Assembly: GCA_003216835.1 (NCBI GenBank)
Contig: QCIF01000004.1
Span: 62,001 to 126,000 of the forward strand
Direction of reading: 5' to 3'
Origin: Prochlorococcus sp. AG-402-K10
Lineage (GTDB): Bacteria > Cyanobacteriota > Cyanobacteriia > PCC-6307 > Cyanobiaceae
DNA length: 64,000 nucleotides
A program made the translations under genes and the position numbers. Of this stretch, positions 47,671-54,929 are shown one piece after another. The notes under the pieces are model-generated. The model was not told the origin of the DNA. It did no database searches and saw only the letters and a program-made list of their open reading frames with translations. Position 1 is the stretch's first letter; every line of letters starts with the position of its first letter.

Positions 47671-48270
47671 ATGAAACAAACCACAATAACAAGGAATAAC
47701 AACCCTGCTAAAACACCTCAAGGAGCGGCTCAGAAGAGGAATCAAACCCCAAGAAAGACTTTGTCTATAAGAGTCAATTCAAGTGCATATGAGCGACTTA
47801 AAGAGCTATCTGAGAGGGATTCAATGACCCAATGGGAGATGCTAAATCGAATCATCCAAAATGGGATACCTCAAGTCTATGAAGTAGCAACAAGTCAATA
47901 TAAATCTATGACGAATAGTATGGCTGCGTCTAAAAGATACGATTGGAATAAAGAGTTACTCAAAGACAAAACAATAGGGAAGAAATATAAAGGTTCAAAA
48001 GGTAGTTATCAACTAAAACACAAGATATATATAACTGCTTGGAATGACCTTGAATGCTTGAGCAATGAGATCAAGCTATCAAAAGCAAGGATAATACAGA
48101 CCTTAATAGATAAATACAAACCAATGAGCAAGGAAGCTAGAGAGAAAGCAAAAGAATATAAACGATTAAGAAACGAATATAACGAAGAATACAGTTATAC
48201 CCCTATAGAACTAACTGAAGAAGAAAAAACAAAGTATCAAGAAGCTATTAAAAAATACTTTGGTGGGTAA
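47671..48270 (+). CDS. double ribbon-helix-helix DNA-binding protein, candidate iteron-binding protein
   Basis: This 199-residue protein has two RHH-like modules. The first is TLSIRVNSSAYERLKELSER followed by DSMTQWEMLNRIIQNGI (res ~31-68). The second is HKIYITAWNDLECLSNEIKL followed by SKARIIQTLIDKYKP (res ~112-150). Each is a beta strand followed by two helices, so a single chain could form a pseudo-dimer. N- and C-terminal tails are basic and acidic. The ATG follows the integrase stop by 6 bases, and the iteron array begins 7 bases after its stop. Binding to the iterons is the natural hypothesis (Rep, partition or excision control). Confidence 0.72.
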   Translation: MKQTTITRNNNPAKTPQGAAQKRNQTPRKTLSIRVNSSAYERLKELSERDSMTQWEMLNRIIQNGIPQVYEVATSQYKSMTNSMAASKRYDWNKELLKDKTIGKKYKGSKGSYQLKHKIYITAWNDLECLSNEIKLSKARIIQTLIDKYKPMSKEAREKAKEYKRLRNEYNEEYSYTPIELTEEEKTKYQEAIKKYFGG

Positions 48271-48277
48271 GTAATCG

Positions 48278-48490
48278 TTTCCCTAAGAAAACCCAAGTGA
48301 TTAAATTACATTTCCCTAAGAAAACCCCTTTTAAATAACTATTGTTTCCCTAAGAAAACCCTGCTGAATAGATAACATTTCCCTACAAAACTCTAGTGAT
48401 ATAGATAATGTTTCCCTAAAAAACCATTGCTAAATAATTATTGTTTCCCTAAGAACCCCGTGTTAAATAGATATATTGTTCCCTCTTTCC
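48278..48490. repeat. 33-bp iteron array, ~6.5 units
   Basis: The unit TTTCCCTAAGAAAACCC plus a TTAAATA-rich spacer begins at 48278, 48311, 48345, 48378, 48411, 48444 and, as a half copy, 48479, a period of 33-34 bases. Spacers are themselves related (GTGTTAAATAGATATATTG type), so this is a tandem repeat and not a CRISPR. Period, AT-rich spacers and position beside a DNA-binding-protein gene fit a plasmid-type replication origin or partition site. Confidence 0.85.
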
Positions 48491-48492
48491 AA

Positions 48493-48625
48493 CCGCTCGC
48501 TTCGCTCGCTTTTTATTGACTGCTGAAAGCAGCCAAAGGTTTGCTACGTTCAACTATCAAGCAGAAACTACGGACACTATGGGGTGTCCTTCGTTTACTC
48601 GCTTTGCTCGTTAGCTTGATAAAGA
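48493..48625. other. GC-rich short repeats between the two arrays
   Basis: CGCTCGCTT occurs twice in a row at about 48497-48514, and CTCGCTTTGCTCG follows at 48598. GACTGCTGAAAGCAGCC (48519-48535) forms a hairpin (GCTG / CAGC). This is locally GC-rich compared with the ~30% GC background and may be part of an origin. Confidence 0.5.
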
Positions 48626-48719
48626 TATCTAGAGATATATGACCAGATATTCGACACGAATACGATCCGTGTCTTATAGAGATATATATACTGCCATGAC
48701 TAGATAATTTTGATGACGG

Positions 48720-49500
48720 ATGTATACAGGGAGAAGTAACCACCACCTTATACAGGAGGAGAAAACTAAACCCTTATTTCTAAAGGGATCTAACCGATAC
48801 GACCCTTATACAGGGGGAGAGAGAATCTAATCCGACATGTATACAGGGAGAGATACCGATCGCCACCTAATACAGGAGGAGAAAAACCCTGAAATAACTA
48901 GGAATTTTCCAACCACTACCCTATACAGGGAGAGGGAACTCCCACATATCAATAAACAACCATTACTAAATAAAGGTTGAGAGGTTAACCGCCAACGTAT
49001 ACAGGGAGAAACCGATCCGACATCTATACAGGGAGAAAAAATCCTCACAATAACTAGGAATTTTTCGATGACACATGTATACAGGGAAAAATACTGGTAT
49101 GACTAGAAATTTTCCAAGGAGACCCTTATACAGGGGGAGAGAAAATAACGATCACTACCCTATACAGGGAGAAATACTGCTATGACTAGGAAATTTGCGA
49201 TCCCTGATGTATACAGGGGGAGAGACCGATCCCACATCTATACAGGAAGAAGAGAACCCTTATGAATAAAGGGGTTTGACCGACCCCCTACGTATACAGG
49301 GGGAGAGCGATCCGACATCTATAAGAGGGAGAAACCTAAACCCTTATGGATAAAGGGATCTGACCAATCCGACCCGTATAAGGGGGGAGAGAAGTTTTAA
49401 CCCCCGATGTATAAGGGAGAAGAGAACTCCCACAAATAAGGTATTAAGACTCTCTATATCAAGTTAGAAGGTTAACCACTACCTAATACAGGGAGAAAAA
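48720..49500. repeat. mosaic non-coding repeat array, ~18 copies of TATACAGGGRGA
   Basis: The motif [TA]ATACAGGGRGARA or close variants (TATAAGGG near the right end) begins around 48722, 48749, 48806, 48840, 48869, 48922, 48999, 49026, 49078, 49125, 49162, 49210, 49240, 49292, 49320, 49377, 49410 and 49480. Spacing is irregular, 27-77 bases. Two other motifs are interleaved: TGACTAGGAATTTTYC (five copies) and CCCTTAT-NN-ATAAAGGG (three, self-complementary). All TATACAGGG copies point the same way. No coding potential fits; the reverse ORFs in the track only reflect the repeat. Confidence 0.82.
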
Positions 49501-49689
49501 GACAACCTTACCTATACTTATGTCCCATTAATGGACATACTTATAGAACTTTTTAATACCTTCCCTACTTTCTAAAGGGGTTCAACGAAAGCGAATCAAG
49601 TTAATACATAGCCATCCATAAGTGATGGCTCATTATTAAACCTATTCTACTTAAGCTGAATCCCTCACAATAACTACTACTACTTACTT
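49501..49689. other. leader of the four-gene operon
   Basis: The region contains GTCCATTAATGGAC, a perfect palindrome (49522-49535), and AGCCATCC-ATAAGTG-ATGGCT (49610-49629), a hairpin. These are candidates for an operator and an mRNA stem upstream of the cargo operon. Confidence 0.45.
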
Positions 49690-49956
49690 ATGACACAAGC
49701 TAAAGGTTTAACTCTAAAGGATTTTAATTACATAAATAGCACTTGCAAATCTATTGCTAAATGCGAAAGATATGGCGTTAAAACTAAAGAACTAAGACAA
49801 CAAATTTACATGTTAGGACTATTTACCTTTAGACAATTCCATAAAGCAGGTTTACCTATTGATTTTTCTAGACCTGAATTAAGCCAACCTTCAATAAAAC
49901 TAAATGAATACGCTAGTAAGAATTCGAGGATACATAACTGCAATTCAACTATTTAA
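49690..49956 (+). CDS. element operon gene 1, unknown, 88 aa
   Basis: The protein reads MTQAKGLTLKDFNYINSTCK, then KCERYGVKTKELRQQIYMLG and LFTFRQFHKAGLPIDFSRPE. It is soluble, mostly helical and basic. Its 3' end overlaps the next gene by 53 bases in another frame, a phage-like compactness. The family is not recognised. Confidence 0.6.
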   Translation: MTQAKGLTLKDFNYINSTCKSIAKCERYGVKTKELRQQIYMLGLFTFRQFHKAGLPIDFSRPELSQPSIKLNEYASKNSRIHNCNSTI

Positions 49957-50365
49957 ACCTCTTCAACACCTAATTGATAACGAACCAAAGTACACGTTAT
50001 TACTTCAACCTGAAAATCCCTATATTTTAAATGAGCTTGAAGATCAAATATACCAACTTAGGCAAGACAACATTAGAAATTATGAAAACTCATACAGAGC
50101 TGATGGCTCAAGATGGATAGAACACTACGAATCAAGAGTAATAAACAATAGCGAAGTTTACGTTGAATCCCTATTCAAACCTGACTTACAAGGAGAGCTT
50201 GCTAACTACCACAATGACGACCAGTTCCTTGGACGATTTGTACAGTCGGTTGGCCATCTCTATATCCATGAAACAGGAATAGTTTGTCTTTCTTCGCACA
50301 TCCTTGAATCTGCCTATCAACCAAATAATGAATTTGAACCTTATGAAATCCATCAAGCACAATAA
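49904..50365 (+). CDS. element operon gene 2, unknown, 153 aa
   Basis: The protein begins NTLVRIRGYITAIQLFKPLQ and EPKYTLLLQPENPYILNELE and ends FVQSVGHLYIHETGIVCLSS. The [VR]-x-R-G-x-[IV]-x-x-x-x-LFKP ... P-K-Y-x-[LV]-x-[LI] pattern loosely recalls phage single-stranded DNA-binding (OB-fold, DUF2815-like) proteins, but this is a weak guess. It has no membrane segment. It overlaps both neighbours. Confidence 0.6.
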   Translation: MNTLVRIRGYITAIQLFKPLQHLIDNEPKYTLLLQPENPYILNELEDQIYQLRQDNIRNYENSYRADGSRWIEHYESRVINNSEVYVESLFKPDLQGELANYHNDDQFLGRFVQSVGHLYIHETGIVCLSSHILESAYQPNNEFEPYEIHQAQ

Positions 50366-50699
50366 AGATATCTTGAACCTCAAGAACAAACCCAAGAATC
50401 ACAATAAAAATAAAACCATTGACTTCCCTAGAGGACGAGAAGCTCTTAGGGATTGGGAGAAGAAAGGTTTATTACCTTATCTCGCTCCTCAAACTAAATA
50501 CGTTCTCGCTAGACATATTGATCTAACCAAGGGAGAAGACATCCCAGACATAGAAACCATGTTCAAAAACATGAAAGAAGGTAATGACGGAGCGTATGGA
50601 GACTTTAATGAATTTACTACCACTCTTTTTGCTAGCTACCACTACGACAGAAGACTGGACGAACTTACAAGAGCAGCTTATCCAACAATCAAAAAATAA
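50343..50699 (+). CDS. element operon gene 3, unknown, 118 aa
   Basis: The start at ATG 50343 (MKSIKHNKDILNLKNKPKNH) overlaps the end of gene 2 by 23 bases; the track ORF start is further inside gene 2. The basic N-terminus precedes REALRDWEKKGLLPYLAPQT, ARHIDLTKGEDIPDIETMFK and FNEFTTTLFASYHYDRRLDE. It is soluble and helical. The family is not recognised. Confidence 0.6.
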   Translation: MKSIKHNKDILNLKNKPKNHNKNKTIDFPRGREALRDWEKKGLLPYLAPQTKYVLARHIDLTKGEDIPDIETMFKNMKEGNDGAYGDFNEFTTTLFASYHYDRRLDELTRAAYPTIKK

Positions 50700-50701
50700 A
50701 A

Positions 50702-51160
50702 ATGCCATTAACTAATCACAATTTCGCCAAAGAGTCTGAAGAAATAGTCAAAGAAATCAATAAATTAAGTCCGAGAAAACTTACTAAAGCTACTAGCGAC
50801 TTTATACAGAACCTTCTATCCGTAATAGATCAGAACATAATAAAAGGATTAGTCCAACACGACCCCGCTCAATACAATCAAGTAATTGATTACATAGACT
50901 ATTACACAAGAAACGGAGATGAAGATGCGGCGGTTATGGTACTCAAAACCTTAGACGAACACAAAGCAAACGGACTTAAATTACAGATGGCAAATAACAT
51001 CCACAAGATGTTCGCAGAAGGGTCTCCAACGTACAACAAACTAAAGCGAGAGCAAGAACAAACCCAAGAAAAGAAGAAGGATATAGACGCTCCTAAAGCT
51101 CTTAAAGTGGAATTATTAAACGACTTAAATCATTTAGTAAATGAGCGGATATACCAGTAA
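50702..51160 (+). CDS. element operon gene 4, unknown, 152 aa
   Basis: This is an all-helical protein: FAKESEEIVKEINKLSPRKL, TSDFIQNLLSVIDQNIIKGL, QYNQVIDYIDYYTRNGDEDA and AVMVLKTLDEHKANGLKLQM, with a charged tail. Length and helical makeup would be compatible with a small terminase-type or other DNA-binding oligomer, but no motif proves it. It starts two bases after gene 3 ends. Confidence 0.6.
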   Translation: MPLTNHNFAKESEEIVKEINKLSPRKLTKATSDFIQNLLSVIDQNIIKGLVQHDPAQYNQVIDYIDYYTRNGDEDAAVMVLKTLDEHKANGLKLQMANNIHKMFAEGSPTYNKLKREQEQTQEKKKDIDAPKALKVELLNDLNHLVNERIYQ

Positions 51161-51613
51161 GTCCGTTAAAATCTGAAAAAAAAAATTATTTCATATAGAG
51201 CGTTGGATTCCGAGACAAATGTCTGCAGCGTTCTATATATTCTCTACACCACACTTGAACCCCCATTAGACCCGTTTGGAAATTATTTATTGCTAAGAAA
51301 AAGAACGCTACTCTCCTATAGTAAGAGTGAGCCGGACTAGCTATAACTGGGTTTTACTTACTGAGTTTGGATAAACATAAATAATAGTTTGGATAACCAC
51401 TAAACCCTTTTCATAATAAGTCAGTAATAGACTAGGTTTCTCAATAAGTAACTATTAATGAGAACAGATCTGTTACGTGACAACAATATCTAAGGTAAAA
51501 TTCAAATAATTAGGGATTCAATGCAGGCTAAAAGCTAGAAGCTGAATCCCTCAGAAATTTAAAAGTTATCCAAACTTTATCCAAACCACCCATTTTCGCC
51601 GAGACTCTAGATT
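51161..51613. promoter_or_regulatory. right end of the element: arm-type repeats and new EVE promoter
   Basis: The integrase 11-mer occurs here in both orientations: inverted AGTTTGGATAA at 51364-51374 and 51386-51396, and direct TTATCCAAACT at 51566-51576 with TTATCCAAACC at 51577-51587. GTGAGCCGGACTAGCTATAA at 51328-51347 duplicates the inner flank of the left end. CATTTTCGCCGAGACTCTAG, just before the EVE ATG, replaces TTTTCGCCGAGATCCCTTGA of the left copy. This region therefore supplies the EVE promoter and probably the P' arm. Confidence 0.72.
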
Positions 51614-52075
51614 ATGACAGATTGTAACTACTGGCTAATGAAAAGTGAGCCTGATGCTTACAGCATAGACACCCTAAAGAATGATGGAGTCACCTTATGG
51701 GATGGGATTAGAAATTATCAAGCTCGTAATTTTATGAGAAAGATGAATATAGGAGATAAAGTCTTCTTTTATCATTCAAACTGCAAACCACCTGGAATTG
51801 TAGGTCTAATGGAGGTGATTGATTTAAATATTATTGATCCTTCTCAATTTGACAAAGAATCAAAGTATTTTGACCCTAAGTCTAAACCTGACAATCCAAG
51901 ATGGGATTGCGTGAAAGTAAAATATCTATTTAAATCAAATAAAAAATTAAGTTTACCTGACTTAAAGATTTTATTTAATCAAGATGAGTTATTAGTAGTT
52001 AAGAAAGGCAATAGATTATCTATTTTACCAGTAAAAAATAATATAGCTAAAATACTCTTAGAAAAAATTAAATAA
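51614..52075 (+). CDS. EVE-domain protein, integration target gene
   Basis: This 153-residue single EVE (PUA-like, formerly DUF55) domain has YWLMKSEPDAYSIDTLKNDG, TLWDGIRNYQARNFMRKMNI, GDKVFFYHSNCKPPGIVGLM and NPRWDCVKVKYLFK. The family binds modified bases in DNA or RNA through an aromatic pocket. It is complete and intact. Codons 5-13 form the recombination core of the adjacent element, so its first codons and promoter are element-derived. It is convergent with the DUF2811 gene (6 bases). Confidence 0.92.
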   Translation: MTDCNYWLMKSEPDAYSIDTLKNDGVTLWDGIRNYQARNFMRKMNIGDKVFFYHSNCKPPGIVGLMEVIDLNIIDPSQFDKESKYFDPKSKPDNPRWDCVKVKYLFKSNKKLSLPDLKILFNQDELLVVKKGNRLSILPVKNNIAKILLEKIK

Positions 52076-52081
52076 ACCTAT

Positions 52082-52333
52082 TTAATTCTCAAAGTTTATT
52101 GAAAACATATTCCCAATATAAAGTCTTGTAAGATCTCTATTTTGAAAGCCTTTCTGCATCAAAAAACCTGCAATTGCTGCCTGCAATATTCTGTATTGAT
52201 CCCAATTAGGATGATCCTCAACAAATTCATTCAAAGCATGTTGGAGATTCTCGTGAAGTTCACATTTGAAACTAATTATTTCATCTTTCTTACTTGCAGA
52301 TCTAGGATTTAAATCACAATTTAACTTTTGCAT
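52082..52333 (-). CDS. DUF2811 protein
   Basis: The protein contains EIISFKCELHENLQHALNEF, EDHPNWDQYRILQAAIAGFL, MQKGFQNRDLTRLYIGNMFS. This is the cyanobacterial DUF2811 signature (hPnWDQYR ... R-x-x-TRLY-x-x-x-MF). The start at 52333 is preferred; the ten-residue upstream extension in the track lies before the family start. The function is unknown. Confidence 0.82.
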   Translation of the reverse strand: MQKLNCDLNPRSASKKDEIISFKCELHENLQHALNEFVEDHPNWDQYRILQAAIAGFLMQKGFQNRDLTRLYIGNMFSINFEN

Positions 52334-52642
52334 CTTCAAATTAATCGTAAAATATAGAGACAAGCTCTAGTGTTCTTTAAAAACGCTAAATCGTCAACAA
52401 TAACTATTACAAAATAGTCTCAGATATTAGAATGATGAGATTCATTTAAGGAAAAGGTTTCTTAAAGAAATTAATTTTAGGTTATTAAATCTTAGATAAA
52501 TATTAAAAATTGTATATAAATAGAAGTTTTCCACATCTTTTAGTTCTTTAAATAATTATCAAAAATTTCTTGTGGAAAAGATGTTAAAAAAAAATTCTTA
52601 AGGGGGGAATTTTTAAAAAAAATTTCCAATTTTATTAATTTT
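52334..52642. other. intergenic with inverted DnaA-box-like pair
   Basis: TTTTCCACA (52527-52535) and its reverse complement TGTGGAAAA (52571-52579) are perfect matches to the cyanobacterial DnaA-box consensus as I recall it, in inverted orientation 35 bases apart, within AT-rich sequence. There is no ORF. It could be a DnaA titration or regulatory site. Confidence 0.45.
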
Positions 52643-53014
52643 TTAATCCATTGATTCCCACATTTTTTTTATTTCATAAAATAAATTTTGCGCTATTGGT
52701 ATAGGCCAATACATTTCAAAAGATCGAGTATGCTCTTGACTTTCAAAAACTAACCTTAAATTCCATTCATTCTTTTTCCCTTCCAATTCAATATACCAAG
52801 GTGATTGTTCTATCTCTAAAGAAATTAATTCTTCATCCATCAATTGATTTGTAATCTCTAATAATTGGTCATTAAGTCTTATAAGTAAAAGATACAGTAA
52901 ATTAAATTCACTTTTTTGTAACTCAATAGCCCAATTATTTGCACCAATCAAAAAACAAAATTTCCCTTTTTTTAAATCTTTACTTAATCTCCAATTCTTT
53001 TCCTCTCTTAACAA
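52643..53014 (-). CDS. DUF1818 protein
   Basis: This 123-residue cyanobacterial protein has NWRLSKDLKKGKFCFLIGAN, NWAIELQKSEFNLLYLLLIR, SPWYIELEGKKNEWNLRLVF and MYWPIPIAQNLFYEIKKMW. These match the DUF1818 family as I know it. The start is TTG (53012-53014), two bases after the rpoZ stop, giving an operon with rpoZ. The function is unknown. Confidence 0.78.
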   Translation of the reverse strand: MLREEKNWRLSKDLKKGKFCFLIGANNWAIELQKSEFNLLYLLLIRLNDQLLEITNQLMDEELISLEIEQSPWYIELEGKKNEWNLRLVFESQEHTRSFEMYWPIPIAQNLFYEIKKMWESMD

Positions 53015-53016
53015 AA

Positions 53017-53253
53017 TTATCCAGGAAGTAAATCTGGCTGGTCTTGTTCATCACTTAGTTCAATAATGGATCTTTGAACTGGTTTAATAGAAGATTCCTC
53101 CAATAAACCATCAAAATCATCAAAGCGTCTTTGTTTAGCTCTGAAAGCAATTCTTACCGTAGTTAAATATCTATTAGTTGATTTTCTTATTAAACTCTCA
53201 CCTCTCTTGGCAAGATCATTAGAATCAACAACAGAATTATTTGATATGTTCAT
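53017..53253 (-). CDS. rpoZ: RNA polymerase omega subunit
   Basis: Omega stabilises the beta' subunit and helps assemble RNA polymerase. The 78-residue cyanobacterial form has [34 protein letters not shown] and [17 protein letters not shown], near-canonical for the group. The ATG start and length are normal. It is co-directional with DUF1818 downstream. Confidence 0.92.
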   Translation of the reverse strand: MNISNNSVVDSNDLAKRGESLIRKSTNRYLTTVRIAFRAKQRRFDDFDGLLEESSIKPVQRSIIELSDEQDQPDLLPG

Positions 53254-53356
53254 AAAAACTTTTTTTTAAATTATACAATAAAGTTTACAAGTTATTTGAT
53301 CCTTTCAAACCATAAAATCACAAAACGAACTTAATTGATTAAGAACAAAGTAAATT

Positions 53357-54922
53357 ATGAAAAATATTCTATCAGGAACACTTGCTGTTGATTTAGGAAA
53401 TACGAATACTGTTATTGCTTTTCAAGATGAACAAAATATAAATCCCCTTCTCATAGAGATACCCGATATTACTTCTAAACCAGGGGTTATACCTACAGTA
53501 GTGTGGTTCGAAGAAGGATCAGAAATAACAAAAATTGGCGAAAGTGCCTTAAAGATGAAAAACAAAGTTAATTCAGATTTATTCTTTCATTCAAATTTCA
53601 AACGATTAATTGGAAATCCTTTTGAAAAGAATACCCATAAAATTTTAAGTCCTACTGAATCTGGTGCAAAGTTTTTCGAGGTTTTATGGAAAAATATTCC
53701 TGGAGAATATGACATCAAAAGACTTGTTTTGACAGCTCCAATAGATACATACAAAGGTTACCGGGAATGGTTACTAAGTCTCTCTGAAGAATTAACCGTA
53801 GAGGAAATAGCCCTAGTAGATGAGCCTACTGCAGCAAGTTTAGGAATTAATGTGCCTTTTGGATCCAAACTTATGACTATAGATATTGGTGGGAGCACAA
53901 TAGATATGAACATAATCCAAATAGAAGGTGGAGAGGGAAAATCTGGACCAATAGCAGAACTTTTAAAGTTTCAAGGAAATGATGTTAGCGCAATTTCAAA
54001 ACAAAAATTAAGATGTGCTGAAATAATAAGCAAAACAGGTTCTAAAATTGGTGGCAAAGATTTAGATCAATGGATTCTCAATTATTTTCTCCCTGGTAAT
54101 CAAGATACAAGGAATTTATTAATAGCAGAAGAAATCAAATGTAAACTCAGCTCTCCTGAAATCAAATATGAAAAAAAACACCCCGTAAATTTTTATATTG
54201 AGGGATATGAAGAAAAAGAATTTCTTTTAAGTAAAGAAATATTTGAAAGAATTCTAATAGAAAATAATCTACTGAATCATTTAAACTCCTTGCTAAAAGA
54301 TCTATTAAATGAAGCAAGAGGAAAGTTTTGTAATGTAAATGATTTGAATTCAATTATTTTGGTTGGGGGTGGAACACAGATTCCATTAATTAAAGAATGG
54401 TTAACAAAAAAAATTTCTGACATCCCAATCAATGCACCTCCCCCTATCGAATCAATAGCATTAGGTGCTTTGGCTATGACCCCAGGAGTTAAAATTAAAG
54501 ATATATTAAATAAGGGAATATCTATCAGGTTATTTAATAGGAGAGAAAAAAAACATTTCTGGCATCCTATTTTCTGCAGAGGGCAAACCTGGCCAACAGA
54601 GAACCCCTTTAAATTAGTACTTCAAGCTAGTAAAAATGGTCAAAACACATTTGAGATAATAATAGGTGAAACCAAACTGGAAAAAGAGTATGATGTAATA
54701 TTTGAAAATGGTTTACCAAAATTAGCAGAAGTTCAAAGTGAAGAAGAAATTATTAGATGGAAGAAAAAACCACTAAAAATAACCCTGCTAAATAAATGTC
54801 AACTTGGTGAGGACTGCTTAAAAATCTTCTTCAGAATCACTGATAAAGGTGATCTTTATATGAAATGTTTTGATCTTGAGGAGAAGTTTTTAGGAGAATT
54901 TAAATTAGGAAATATTTTTTAA
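53357..54922 (+). CDS. Hsp70-family (DnaK-like) ATPase domain protein
   Basis: This 521-residue protein has the actin/Hsp70 ATPase fold: LAVDLGNTNTVIAFQDEQ (phosphate 1), ALVDEPTAASLGI (connect 1), LMTIDIGGSTIDMNIIQIEG (phosphate 2), GGKDLDQWI and IILVGGGTQIPLIKEWL (adenosine). The substrate-binding domain after ~res 385 is short and atypical (RLFNRREKKHFWHPIFCRGQ), without the normal lid. It may be a specialised cyanobacterial Hsp70 rather than the main DnaK. It is convergent with pyrR. Confidence 0.82.
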   Translation: MKNILSGTLAVDLGNTNTVIAFQDEQNINPLLIEIPDITSKPGVIPTVVWFEEGSEITKIGESALKMKNKVNSDLFFHSNFKRLIGNPFEKNTHKILSPTESGAKFFEVLWKNIPGEYDIKRLVLTAPIDTYKGYREWLLSLSEELTVEEIALVDEPTAASLGINVPFGSKLMTIDIGGSTIDMNIIQIEGGEGKSGPIAELLKFQGNDVSAISKQKLRCAEIISKTGSKIGGKDLDQWILNYFLPGNQDTRNLLIAEEIKCKLSSPEIKYEKKHPVNFYIEGYEEKEFLLSKEIFERILIENNLLNHLNSLLKDLLNEARGKFCNVNDLNSIILVGGGTQIPLIKEWLTKKISDIPINAPPPIESIALGALAMTPGVKIKDILNKGISIRLFNRREKKHFWHPIFCRGQTWPTENPFKLVLQASKNGQNTFEIIIGETKLEKEYDVIFENGLPKLAEVQSEEEIIRWKKKPLKITLLNKCQLGEDCLKIFFRITDKGDLYMKCFDLEEKFLGEFKLGNIF

Positions 54923-54929
54923 AATCAGA

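Larger units (their letters stand above)
45991..51651 (+). mobile_element. integrative element in the EVE gene, tycheposon-like, ~5.66 kb
   Basis: The boundaries are a 26-bp direct repeat (45991-46016 and 51626-51651) with one mismatch (C/T). The left copy is in a truncated EVE fragment, the right in the intact EVE gene. Contents in order are: tyrosine recombinase, double-RHH protein, 33-bp iterons, mosaic repeat array, four-gene unknown operon and a right end with arm-type repeats. All genes are on one strand and base composition is less AT-rich than the neighbourhood. The recombinase-next-to-attL layout and gene-restoring insertion match integrative elements in general. The tycheposon assignment is inferred from host and layout. 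Confidence 0.85.

Noticed and set aside
48278-48490. Possible CRISPR array because of regular ~33-base period
   Set aside because: The segments between the conserved parts are similar to each other rather than unique spacers, there are no cas genes, and the unit is a simple tandem iteron.
48513-49048. Reverse-strand ORFs of 77 and 73 codons in the repeat array
   Set aside because: Their translation only repeats SPCI-type motifs produced by the DNA repeat; no start site, composition or homology supports a protein.
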